NCBI GenBank assembly: GCA_018398575.1
Contig: JAGTXZ010000021.1
Location: 744,001 to 808,000, forward strand
Length of the DNA stretch: 64,000 nt
Direction of reading: 5' to 3'
Source: Ampelomyces quisqualis
Taxonomy: Eukaryota > Ascomycota > Dothideomycetes > Pleosporales > Phaeosphaeriaceae
Below, piece after piece: positions 54,476 to 64,000 of this stretch; positions within the stretch are counted from its first letter, which is position 1; the number at the start of each line of letters is the position of its first letter. The notes under the pieces were generated by a model, which saw nothing but the letters and a program-made list of their open reading frames with translations, ran no database searches and was not told where the DNA came from. The translations under genes and the position numbers were made by a program.

Positions 54476-55769
54476 ATGGCCGACGGAATAGATCGAAGTG
54501 CGGACGAGAAGATGGAGTTCTCCACATCCAAGGAGGTCACTGTGGCGCCTACCTTTGAGGCCATGCACCTGAAGGAGAACCTGCTCCGAGGCATCTACGC
54601 ATATGGCTACGAGTCGCCCTCAGCAGTGCAGTCACGTGCGATTGTGCAAGTCTGCAAAGGCCGCGACACCATCGCGCAAGCCCAGTCCGGAACCGGAAAG
54701 ACGGCGACCTTCTCCATCTCCATCCTCCAGGTCATTGACACTGCCGTGCGCGAGACCCAAGGTACGATGACTCGAATCGCCACGTCTGTCGGATGCTGAA
54801 ATCATGCAGCACTCGTGCTATCACCCACCCGCGAACTCGCCACTCAGATCCAGTCGGTCATCATGGGTCTTGGCGACTACATGAATGTCCAATGCCACGC
54901 CTGCATCGGCGGCACAAACGTTGGCGAAGACATCCGCAAGCTCGACTACGGCCAGCACGTCGTCTCGGGAACCCCAGGACGCGTCGCCGACATGATCCGC
55001 CGCCGCAACCTCCGCACGCGCAACATCAAGATGCTCGTCCTGGACGAGGCTGACGAGCTGCTCAACCGTGGATTCCGCGAGCAAATCTACGACGTGTACC
55101 GCTACCTCCCGCCCGCGACGCAAGTCGTCGTCGTCTCAGCCACGCTCCCATACGATGTCCTCGAGATGACGACCAAGTTCATGACCGACCCCGTGCGCAT
55201 TCTCGTCAAGCGTGACGAGTTGACGCTCGAGGGCCTCAAGCAGTACTTCATCGCGATTGAAAAGGAGGAGTGGAAGTTCGACACGCTGTGTGATCTCTAC
55301 GACACACTCACCATCACACAAGCAGTCATCTTCTGCAACACGCGCCGCAAGGTCGACTGGTTGACCGACAAGATGCGCGAGGCCAATTTTACAGTGTCCT
55401 CGATGCACGGAGATATGCCGCAGAGAGAGCGCGACAGTATTATGCAGGATTTCCGTCAGGCCAACTCGCGCGTGCTCATTTCCACGGATGTCTGGGCGCG
55501 TGGAATTGACGTGCAGCAAGTGTCGCTGGTCATCAACTACGATCTTCCCTCTAACCGTGAGAACTACATTCACAGAATCGGTCGAAGCGGAAGATTTGGA
55601 CGCAAAGGTGTGGCTATTAATTTCGTGACACAGGAAGACGTGCGCATTCTTCGCGATATCGAGCGTAAGTGATCGCAACTCTGCGGCGCGGATATCACTA
55701 ACACTGGCAGTCTACTACTCGACCCAGATTGATGAGATGCCCATGAATGTCGCCGACCTCCTGGCTTAA
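54476..55769 (+). CDS. FAL1: DEAD-box helicase eIF4A3/Fal1
   Basis: Three exons (54476-54761, 54810-55664, 55711-55769) with 48- and 46-bp introns; 399 residues. All helicase motifs are present in order: AQSGTGKT (about 68-75), PTRELA, GTPGR, DEAD (about 174), SAT (about 205), STDVWARGIDVQQVSLVINY and HRIGRSGR. The very short last exon supplies the invariant end YSTQIDEMPMNVADLLA. The sequence is of the eIF4A3/Fal1 type (exon-junction core in animals, 18S rRNA maturation in yeast) rather than translation factor eIF4A, as judged from features such as EKEEWKFDTLCDLYDTL, and the N-terminal MADGIDRSADEKMEF. In filamentous fungi the protein probably belongs to an exon-junction complex. Confidence 0.94.
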
Positions 55770-56951
55770 GTGCAACGAGAATGGTGTATGAGAACCTGTA
55801 GGGTTCCAGAAAAGGAAGGAGTAGCACGCTGCGGTGCACGAAAAACGAGATACACTAGAAGCACTTGCAGCTTCGAGAAAGTTGAGTGTGGAGGAAAAGG
55901 GCCATGTAGCCAAAAAGTATGTCTCCCTCATTCATATTCTCAACAAAGGACTCTTTAACTGACGCCATGCGCTGCGGACAGTACCAAACTGACATCATCA
56001 CCAAACTCTCCAAAGTCAAATGCTCTTCAAAAGCCGCCGCGACAAATTAATTAAAGCAGATCATCTAGGATACCAGCAAGTGCTGCGGCCCGGGCTCGCA
56101 TATTTCGAAACTTTACCCCGTTCACGTCGTTGGTGCGGGCGAGGATGCGGAGGACGGTGTTCTCTAGGTCCTCGGGGCTGGGAGAATATTCTATTGCATG
56201 AGCAATAGCGCACGATAGCTTCTACAGTGCTCGTGGCTATTGTTGCGCTTTGGTTAGTGGCCTAACTATCAATATTGGACGCATTGGTGTCTTCTGGTCC
56301 AGCTCGGAGTCGATGTCATGGACCGTGTCTCCTTATCCCGGAAGACCTTGGAATCCGTTTCCACCCAGTCTGAACTTGCGGGCGCTATATGCAGATAAAC
56401 GACTTACTATCAGTGTAACCATCTTGCCGTGCTGCACAGTACGCATCGAAGACGTCGCCTGAATGACGCTCCTCAATAGACACCGGGATCCTCAAATTTC
56501 TGCTCAACAAACACAACGACATTTTGTCTTTTCCGACGCCGTGTGGGACTCGAGGCTATCATGCACTTGATCAAAGTCGCTATGCACAATGGCATTCGTC
56601 CATGCATACGATTCCGATAGGTTTGCCTGGAACGACCACTATCTTTTATGCTCGACTTCCATCTACCAACCATAGTTCCAGTCGCAGCATCTGTCCATTC
56701 CGAGGGAAAGTACTGTCCAATGTAAAAAGATGTCTTCGGATCGTGAATATGGTTGTTTCGCGGCCCTGCCAGGTGCTTGATATCTGAAAGTGGTATTTTC
56801 GCCATTGCTTGTTATGCTGTAAGAGTATGCTGACATGTGTACAGACCAGCAGAAATTCAGTCCAACCAGAGTCCGTTCGGCGAGAGCCAGTCCGTCCCAT
56901 ATCAATAGACGCAACATGTACAATTCTTCAAACACACTTTCATCGTGTAAT
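55770..56951. other. Convergent intergenic region
   Basis: 1.2 kb between FAL1 and the MTHFR gene, which face each other. Frames shorter than 130 codons on both strands have no recognisable features. Confidence 0.55.
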
Positions 56952-58973
56952 CTACGCGCCCAAAAACTCCCACAGCCCAGACCCCTCAACATAATCGCCC
57001 CAGATGACGTTGACAAGCCAAACATCCTGCCTCGTCTGGCCCAACAACTTACCACTCGCGCTCTTGGTCGGGTAGATGCGCTGCCATTCCCTCCAAATGC
57101 TAAACGCTTCCTCGAGCCAGCTTCTAAAGCTCACTGCCTCGATAATAGTCGGTGTAACAATTTCCTTGCCTGCGAATGTGCCCCATGTCACCGGATTCAC
57201 CGACTCCTCGCTACTTGCTTCAAAGTCCCCTTGAGCGTTGCCGGCAAAGTATGTGACTTGTTCGTGTGCGTCGAGTCTTTTTTTGAGTTGATGGAATTGG
57301 GCGGCGGGGAGGAAGAATTCGACAAATGGTTTTTGGAAGACGTAGCCGTTCTTGGGACCCCAGCCAAAGACGGGGTCTGAAGATCTCACGCCATTGACTG
57401 AGGGTTGGGAGGCTACTGTCCACCAGCCTTTTGCGTTCAGGGCTAGTAGTTGTTTTGCGATCGTAGATGTCTCGGGCGATAGACCTTGCTCTGACCAGGG
57501 TAATGCTTCCAGCTCACCTTGAATATGCCGTCTGAATAGGGCCGAGATATCACCAGTGTCCACAGGATGACCCCAAAGCTTTAGCGCTTGTGTTGTTGAG
57601 ACGTGAAGAGTTGGACCATAGCCATCAATTTCTCCAAAAGCGGGCGATCGCGCGTCGCCCCAGCGACCATTGGGGAAGTCATCCCATGTTGCTTCCCTAC
57701 CCAGTGAGCCCTCACCTTCAGAGATAGCTAGTGTGTTGGCGCGTGTGTTGATCGGACTGCGTGGTATGCCGGCTTCTTCCTCAGTTGCTTCATACGAATG
57801 ATTCGACTTTGTGGCAGACGGATGTGATATGATCACTCTGTTGCGGGGACCTGAGTGGGCTGATGACAAACGGCGGCGCTCGCGGGCAAGTAAACCGTTC
57901 GTGGGAGGCTCGAGGTTGATGGCAGGTGTCGTTTCCACGATAATGGCATTCTCGTCCTCGAGATCTTCCCGGGGTATCAAATTGCAATCTTCCAAGATGT
58001 GCGAAACCGCCTTCTCCAAATTCAACGTATAGAAATGGAAGCCTCTCTTGCCAATCGCTGGCTTTGACTTGATATGCTCGACTATTTCATCCAGTATCTC
58101 GACTCCCACTTGCTTTACAAGCTCGTCGTCGCTCTTCACAGCGTCCAATCGTGCCAACATATTGCCTGGTAGTTTTGCGTGCGAGAGCTTCGTGGTTCGT
58201 AGGAGGATCTTGTACGACTGTATCGGCATTAAGCCCGGTATGATGGGTATCGTCTTGAATGCGCCACTCTCATGCTCTCGTAGCATAGTCTCGAACTTGT
58301 CATATGCCTCCACGTCGAAGAAGAGCTGGGTCATGAGGAAGTCTGCGCCGGCTTTTGTCTTCTCGACCAGCCACGGTAAATCGTGGGACGGGTCCTGGTG
58401 TTCTGGATGACTCTCGTCCGAATGACCCTCGGGGTATGCCGCAACACCAATGCAGAAGTAGTCCCCGTACTCTTTCCTGATGTATTTGACCAAGTCCACC
58501 GCCCACGTGAAGTCCTTATTCGAGTCTTGGTCCGGCGACTGGCCCTCGTCTCGGTACTCTTCGCTTCGCGGCGCATCGCCACGCAGCGCAAGGATGTTCC
58601 GTATGCCCAGGACCTTCGCTTGTTCGAGTGCCTCATCGATGAGCGCGCGGTCCATGTTCGTACATGTCAGATGCAGACAGGTCGTGAGTCCCACTTGGCG
58701 TTGACATATTTCCGCCAATTCGAGTGACTTGGTCGCAGTCGAGCCGCCAGCACCCCACGTCACCGTAACAAACAGCGGCCGCAGAGCCTGCGACATGCGC
58801 TCCAATCGCGTGGTGAGATTGGCAAAACCCTATCATGGTCATCGTCAGCTTCCTTCACACGTGCGTGCACAGCGGGGCAAACATACCATGGCCGTTTTCG
58901 GCGGGAAGAACTCGAGCGAGAAGTAATTGGCGCCATGAGGCAGCGCGTTGATCTTATCCGTAATCCTCTCCAT
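56952..58973 (-). CDS. MET12: Methylenetetrahydrofolate reductase
   Basis: Exons 58973-58887 and 58829-56952 with a 57-bp intron encode 654 residues. The N-terminal TIM barrel carries the catalytic Glu in SLEFFPPKT (E21), TVTWGAGGSTATKSLELA, HLTCTNM, NILALRGDAP, the FAD-contact region GVAAYPEGH and the pterin-binding MTQLFFD. The eukaryotic regulatory half contains WDDFPNGRWGDARSPAFGEI and ends in NVIWGDYVEGSGLWEFLGA. The enzyme makes 5-methyltetrahydrofolate for methionine synthesis. An unusually long linker of about 60 Ser/Pro/Asn-rich residues joins the halves. Fungi have two paralogues; the length and linker favour the Met12 type over Met13, but this is a tentative call. Confidence 0.9.
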
Positions 58974-59557
58974 GGTGGCTTGTATGTTGAGGGACAAGAT
59001 GGGGTGGCGGTAGAGTCATGGCGCAGAGTGGCATGGAACAGTCACGAGAAAGTGAAGGGCTGCGGAGAGATAGTGCGGATCGGGTGGGGTGGGGCAACGT
59101 CTACATAACAGTCGGGAGTTACAGACAACCACTGCAAAACCACAACGCAGGCAGAATTTGATGAAAGGAGGAGTCGGTCAAGTCGACGGCTCATGCAAAA
59201 ATCCATACGACTTCAATGGTCGCAGTCTGGGTACTATGTAGGTGCAACGGGTCGTGTAGTAGCACAAATAGGACATCACGACGCGTCCGATGCAACACCA
59301 TGCATGTCAGACACTACCCAAATCTCTGCATGCACATGTATTTCTGCTCGAGGCAAATCATCAGGCCCCTCCCGCTCTTCTCTTTCCCGTTCCGCCGTGA
59401 TCGCCGCCACCACACCCAGCTGTACACCAGTGAACATCACCACGGGAGCGGGGTGCCGACGTCTGACAACAAGTCTGCATAACCACTTAGCCTGCACAAG
59501 GGGAAAAGTGGTATATCAAAGTAAGCCTGTTACCCAGCATGCTCCCCTCAATTCACC
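58974..59557. other. Divergent intergenic region
   Basis: The shared upstream region of the MTHFR and amidohydrolase genes. No other gene is seen. Confidence 0.5.
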
Positions 59558-60670
59558 ATGTACTCACGCCCTCTCGTCAGCCTCATCATCCTCCTCATCT
59601 CAGCCCAGCCAAGCACCCCACGAACTACCAACATGTCCAACGCGACCCATGCTCTTCCCCAACGTATAGACGTCCACTCACACTTCCTCCCACCCTTCTA
59701 CCGCGAAGCCCTCGCTTCCAATGGCCACACGCACCCAGACGGCATGCCCGCCATTCCTGAATGGTCTCCCGAGCGCCACCTAGAAATGATGTCCACAGCC
59801 AACATAACCAAATCGATCCTCTCCATCTCCTCGCCAGGCACCAACCTACTACCCGAAAACGCCCATCTCGCGCGCTCCCTGACGCGAGCATGCAACGCCT
59901 ACGGCGCGACCCTAAAAACCTCGCACCCCTCTGCCTTTGGATTCTGGGCCAGCCTGCCGCTCCCCGACGTCGACGCCGCGCTCGCAGAAATCGACCTCGC
60001 GTGGGCCGACGGCGCAGATGGATTCGCCCTGTTGACGAATTACCACGGCCAGTATCTCGGCAGCCCAGCTTTTGACGCCGTGTTTGCGCGCCTCGACGCC
60101 CTGCGCGCAACAATCTTCCTCCACCCGACTGCGCCGTGTATACATGTGAGCGGCGCGGCGCCGATCCAGGCATCTCCGTTCGGCACGCAGTACCCGATCC
60201 CGACATTTGAGTTCTTCTTCGACACGGCGCGGGCTATGGTGAATTTGTTTAGTTCGGGGACGGTCGATCGGTGTCCGAATGTTAGGTTCGTCGTTCCTCA
60301 TGCTGGAGGCGCGTTGCCGCCTTTGATGACGCGCTTCATTCGCTTTTCAAGTGTCGTTCCGGGCGGGAATGTTTTGGACCCTGGCACCGTGCGGAAACAG
60401 CTTGATACGCAGTTTTACTTTGACCTGGCTGGCTTCGTGTTTGATGGGGATCAAGGCGGGAGTGGGCAGTTGAAGGCGTTTGTGGAGGGCTTTGAATTGA
60501 GTCATGAGAGGTTGATGTATGGGAGTGATTTCCCGTTTACGCAGACGCAATTCGTTAAGGATTTCGCGGACAGGATGAAGATTGGCATGGAGGCGTTGTT
60601 CAATGAAGAAGAGAGGAGGGCGGTGTATGAGGGGAATGCGGAGAAGTTGCTTGCGGAAAGAAGGAGATGA
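59558..60670 (+). CDS. ACMSD-like amidohydrolase / decarboxylase
   Basis: A single exon of 370 residues of the amidohydrolase-2 (ACMSD) family. Metal-binding residues are visible as IDVHSHF (H40, H42), IFLHPTAP (His about 188), VVPHAGGALPPL (His about 248) and the distal Asp in MYGSDFPFT (about 323). Family members decarboxylate aromatic or pyrimidine acids (aminocarboxymuconate semialdehyde, salicylates, 5-carboxyuracil); the substrate here is unknown. The first 25 residues (LVSLIILLISAQ) are hydrophobic and could be a signal peptide, but MSNATHAL at residue 26 (nt 59633) gives the usual cytosolic length and may be the true start. Confidence 0.86.
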   Translation: MYSRPLVSLIILLISAQPSTPRTTNMSNATHALPQRIDVHSHFLPPFYREALASNGHTHPDGMPAIPEWSPERHLEMMSTANITKSILSISSPGTNLLPENAHLARSLTRACNAYGATLKTSHPSAFGFWASLPLPDVDAALAEIDLAWADGADGFALLTNYHGQYLGSPAFDAVFARLDALRATIFLHPTAPCIHVSGAAPIQASPFGTQYPIPTFEFFFDTARAMVNLFSSGTVDRCPNVRFVVPHAGGALPPLMTRFIRFSSVVPGGNVLDPGTVRKQLDTQFYFDLAGFVFDGDQGGSGQLKAFVEGFELSHERLMYGSDFPFTQTQFVKDFADRMKIGMEALFNEEERRAVYEGNAEKLLAERRR

Positions 60671-60731
60671 AAGAAAATAAAGTATTAGATACGTGGAAGA
60701 ATGATAGTCATAGGTTGACGGCCTTTTAGGC

Positions 60732-62508
60732 CTATATGTACTTGTACGGGTTCATGATACCATTCTGTGAACGTTAGCAACCATTAGTAAGAGAAGTTGA
60801 AAGACTCACCGGGTCATACAGATCCTTGACCTGCTTCATCAATTTGATCATAGTCTCGCTCTTGCTGTATCCAACATAAGGTTTCTTCGTCACACCGAGA
60901 CCGTGCTCAGCACTGATACTTCCATTCCTCTTTTGCACCCACTCGTACACCCAAGGTTCAAGTTGCTTTTCGACAGTCTTGTCAAATCGTCTTACCGGAA
61001 TGTTCAGATGCAAGTTACCGTCGCCCATGTGACCGTACCCAACGACGTCTACCACTGGATGTGAGTCTTCGGTGCCGACTAGTCCCGCCTCGGTGAGGCG
61101 GTCTCGTGTCTCGTTGACCAGATCGTATAACTCGTGAATTGGAATGGACAAGTCATACTTGTAAACGCCTCCGTCGTGACCTAGACACTCGGTGATGCCT
61201 TCACGCCATGACCATAGCTCCTGAATTTGAGTCTGGTCTTGTGCGAGAATACCGTCTTGAACTACCTCGGTTTCCATGACGTGTTCCAGAAACTTCTCCA
61301 GCTTCTCGCCATCATGATCTGCGTTTGAGCCGCTGGTCTCGACCAAGCAATAGAAAGCATGTTCACCCTCCAGCGGCATTGACTTGCCAGTTACTCTGTT
61401 AACGAGCTTCTGGGTTCGTCCATCCATGAGCTCGAAAGCGGACAAGATTTCAGAAAGTTGGCCCTTGGCTTCACGGAAAGCTTTCTGTACATGCTCGTAG
61501 CTCTCCAGACCAAAGTAGGCGACATTGACAGCTGGAGACCTCTGCGGACACATGATGGAGATCTTGGTAATGATGCCGATGGTGCCCTCACCACCAATGA
61601 ATAGCTGCTTCAGGTCGTAGCCAGTGTTGTTCTTCCGCAGCTTCGACAAATCGTCCATAACGGACCCGTCTGGGAGAACAGCCTCAATTCCAAGTACATT
61701 GCCGTGAAAGCTGCCATAGCGGAGTAGTCGTAGACCGCCCGCATTTGTTGCTACGTTGCCACCAATCATACACGATCCCTTGGCACCCAGGTCGAGTGGG
61801 AAGATGTGGTTCTTCTCCGCGAGATAGTTGTCGGCAATTTCAAGGATGACACCAGCGTCTGCAACTAAAATGCCCGACACTTCGTCGAAGGAGTGAATCC
61901 TGTTCATTTTCTGTAGGTTGATGACGATCTCATCGAACACAGGCACCGAGCCGCCGACTAGACCTGTGTTGCCACCTTGTGGCACAACGGCAAGCATCTT
62001 CTCATTGCAGTACTTCAGTATTTTGCTAACTTGTTCTGTAGAGCTGGGCTTCAAGACAAGTTTTGTGTGGCCACGGAACTTGCGCATCCAGTCACTGTTG
62101 TATGCCTCAATATCTGCCGATGCATCTTTCGACACACCATCTATAACCGAAGACTCTGAGCCCAGAAGATCCTGAAAGAACCTGACATGCTCTTCAGTTA
62201 TTTTCGCAAACTTGCTGTCTCTTTGAAGTTGTGGGTAACTGCTTGGCATTTAGTTCAGTTCCCAGACGGGACATGGGATCAACGCACGATTCGGAAGTAA
62301 AGTTGATCGTTTTCGCGGGGGCAGCTTTGCCTTGGACGCCACCATCAGCATCTATTTGATGTGGCTCCGAAGTCGCTGACGTAGGCGTGGGAGTACTGCC
62401 GTTCCATCGAACTTGAGGTGCCGGTCTTGGGCATTCAAATCGCGCCGGAGCACGAGAAGAAAGCGCACTTCGTCGCAGAGACGACACAAAACGCGCAGCA
62501 GATGCCAT
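60732..62508 (-). CDS. DLD2: Mitochondrial D-2-hydroxyglutarate/D-lactate dehydrogenase
   Basis: Exons 62508-62288, 62238-60810 and 60764-60732 (introns of 49 and 45 bp) give 560 residues. The Arg/Ser/Ala-rich N-terminus (MASAARFVSSLRRSALSSR) is a good mitochondrial leader. The FAD-binding PCMH domain shows VVPQGGNTGLVGGSVPVFDE, GSCMIGGNVATNAGG and LFIGGEGTIGIITKI. The C-terminal FAD-oxidase domain shows the metal-site GYGHMGDGNLHLN and SAEHGLG. The last ten residues (NGIMNPYKYI) come from the tiny third exon. This is the Dld2/D2HGDH type, which oxidises D-2-hydroxyglutarate and can pass electrons to cytochrome c or pyruvate; D-lactate is an alternative substrate. A start 17 codons upstream (MANGTSP) is possible but gives a poorer leader. 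Confidence 0.9.
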
Positions 62509-62771
62509 GGGTATCAATGAGAGAGAAAAGTAAAGAGTGGGGGAAGTTCCATTCGCCATCTTTCAAGTGTAGGATGACATAAGGTGGTTAGCAGGGGTCG
62601 CTCGGGCCATGAGCTTGGCGGCACCAGCGGTTTAGGCGTGAGCAACGACGCGGACAGCTGGGCGAGCTCCGGCGGTCAACTTCACGATAGCATCGCCTTC
62701 AGTCCCCCGCTTCAGTCTTCTCGAGGTCTTTCCCGCACTCGGAATCTATCTGAATTGACAAGTCGATCATA
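62509..62771. promoter_or_regulatory. Bidirectional promoter, DLD2/PRE6
   Basis: 263 bases between divergent starts of a mitochondrial dehydrogenase and a proteasome subunit. I did not find a proteasome-associated GGTGGCAAA box in it. Confidence 0.5.
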
Positions 62772-63736
62772 ATGGCGTCAGGTTACGACCGAGCTCTCTC
62801 TGGTACAAATATGCACTATTTGGGTCTCACAGTAGCTAATCGGTTGGACAGTCTTCAGTCCCGACGGCCACGTCTTTCAAGTCGAATATGCACTCGAAGC
62901 CGTCAAGCGAGGTGCGGTCCAGAAGCTCTTTGTCATGACTCGATGCTAAGTCGCGCCAGGAACCTGTGCGGTTGGTGTCAAGGGCGCAGACATTGTAGTA
63001 CTGGGTTGCGAGAAGCGATCCGCCATGAAGCTGCAAGATACACGAATCACGCCCTCGAAGATCTGCCTGGTCGATAACCACGTCGCTCTTGCCTTCGCTG
63101 GTCTCAACGCTGATGCCCGCATCCTCGTCGACAAGGCACGCCTCGAAGCGCAGTCACATCGCCTTACCGTTGAAGACCCCGTGTCGATAGAGTACATCAC
63201 CAAGTATGTGGCTGGTGTCCAACAGCGGTACACACAGAGCGGTGGTGTCAGGCCGTTCGGCATCAGCACATTGATTGTAGGATTCGACCCCAACGACAAG
63301 ACGCCGCGGTTGTACCAGACAGAGCCTTCTGGTATCTACTCAGCATGGTAAGGATGGCGAACAAACCTTTGGTCACGTGGTTCTGATGTAGTATAGGAAA
63401 GCAAACGCGATCGGCAGGTCGAGCAAGACGGTCCGCGAGTTCCTGGAGCGCAACCACAAGGACGGCATGGACAGGGAAGAGACGATCAAGCTGACGGTCA
63501 AGTCGCTGCTGGAGGTTGTGCAGACGGGCGCGAAGAACATTGAGATTGCCATCACGGCTCCCGGCAAGCCACTCGAGATGCTGCCCGTGGAGGAGATTGA
63601 GAAATACGTCGAGAACATCAACACAGAGAAGCAAGAAGAGGCAGCGAGCCGGAGACCAGGCCGGACACCCGGTACCGGGCAGGCGGCCATCCTGACGCGT
63701 CCTGGTGGAGGCGAGGGCTCAGGCTCAAGCGCATAG
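62772..63736 (+). CDS. PRE6: 20S proteasome subunit alpha-4
   Basis: Four exons (62772-62802, 62852-62911, 62960-63347, 63397-63736) with 48-49 bp introns; 272 residues. The N-terminus MASGYDRALSVFSPDGHVFQ and VEYALEAVKRGTCAVGVKG are the alpha-subunit signature, and LKLQDTRITPSK-like, AQSHRLTVEDPVSIEYITKY, QQRYTQSGGVRPFGISTL and YQTEPSGIYSAW identify alpha-4 (Pre6/PSMA7). The subunit forms part of the gate ring of the 20S core. The C-terminus is extended by about 25 Gly/Ser/Arg-rich residues beyond the Glu-rich helix that ends most orthologues. The first two exons are only 31 and 60 bases, so the start depends on correct splicing; both joins restore invariant family sequence. Confidence 0.95.
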
Positions 63737-63930
63737 AGGGAGAGTGATGATTGATGGCCTGTATGAAAGCACGGCGTCTGATGGTAGACTTATGAATCTG
63801 TATACTGCCGATGCGACATGCCGCAGCACCTCACAAAACATGGCATGGCTTGCAGCTGCTTCCCATTGGCCCGATTCTGGGTTCCTGCGTGATGTGTCTC
63901 GGCTCGGTGGTTTTCCGCTCACGCTCACGC

Positions 63931-64000
63931 TCAGCCCAGCTTGTTGGGAGCCTCTTTGACGTCGAAGATGGTGCGCAGGGCTTCTTGTTGCACGCGCGCG
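63931..64000 (-). CDS. 3' end of an unidentified gene
   Basis: Reading leftward from the window edge, one minus-strand frame gives 22 residues (ARVQQEALRTIFDVKEAPNK followed by LG) and a stop at 63933-63931. The composition looks protein-like, and convergence with PRE6 is plausible, but the piece is too short to assign to a family. It should be read together with the next window. Confidence 0.4.
   Translation of the reverse strand, partial: ARVQQEALRTIFDVKEAPNKLG

Noticed and set aside
56835..57380. 181-codon plus-strand frame
   Set aside because: It lies antisense to the conserved C-terminal half of methylenetetrahydrofolate reductase and is a shadow.
9576..62508. A secondary-metabolite or uracil-degradation gene cluster
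   Set aside because: URC4, the dioxygenase, the sugar porter and the amidohydrolase are far apart and separated by housekeeping genes; no synthase or pathway regulator is present.

Overview
The window looks like nuclear DNA of a filamentous ascomycete (Pezizomycotina), most probably a Dothideomycete. The evidence is: compact genes with many 45-75 bp introns carrying GTANGT-like donors and CTAAC/CTGAC branch sites; fungus-only families (URC4/urg3, Hda2/3-like silencing subunit, YAR1, Mpo1, YPQ-type PQ-loop transporter); one AT-rich, RIP-like island near 37.3-38.6 kb; and a recurrent intergenic TAC(G/C)GAGTA motif. The species is not identified. All gene models below were spliced by hand; exon phases were checked and are consistent, but single-base errors in boundaries are possible.

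Layout. 0-13.2 kb: a gene-poor left flank, a WW-domain protein (+), a YAR1-like ankyrin protein (-), about 3 kb without a gene, a RING-finger protein with a His/Ser-rich tail (+), the Rag GTPase Gtr1 (-), and the uracil-catabolism protein URC4/Urg3 (-). 14.4-24.8 kb: auxilin/Swa2 (+), a vacuolar PQ-loop amino-acid transporter (+), an unknown protein with a module present three times (+), an Mpo1-like dioxygenase (-), and a seven-exon MFS sugar porter (-). 26.3-34.4 kb: Yih1/IMPACT (-), divergent from a CID plus RS-rich RNA-processing protein (+), then a very long chromodomain protein with an Hda2/3-like region and a coiled coil (+). 34.9-38.7 kb: a decayed short-chain dehydrogenase, a PhyH-type dioxygenase (-), and the AT-rich island with a new-looking 83-bp inverted-repeat element. 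38.8-47.9 kb: an HSPA12-type Hsp70-like ATPase (-), a single-pass membrane protein (+), and two unrecognised proteins. 47.9-52.7 kb: a gene-sparse stretch with an intron-containing tRNA-Tyr and a candidate small secreted cysteine-rich protein. 52.7-64 kb: dense housekeeping genes, namely SF3a subunit 3 (-) head-to-head with eIF4A3/Fal1 (+), methylenetetrahydrofolate reductase (-), an ACMSD-like amidohydrolase (+), mitochondrial D-2-hydroxyglutarate/D-lactate dehydrogenase (-), the proteasome subunit alpha-4 (+), and the 3' end of one more gene (-).

Functional themes. No biosynthetic cluster, CRISPR array or intact transposon was found. Nutrient signalling and amino-acid homeostasis recur (Gtr1, PQ-loop transporter, Yih1), as does pre-mRNA processing (SF3a3/eIF4A3 from one shared promoter, the CID/RS protein). 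The least explained items are the triplicated-module protein, the chromodomain/Hda3-like protein with an incomplete aromatic cage, the inverted-repeat element, the small Cys-rich secreted candidate, and the TAC(G/C)GAGTA motif.
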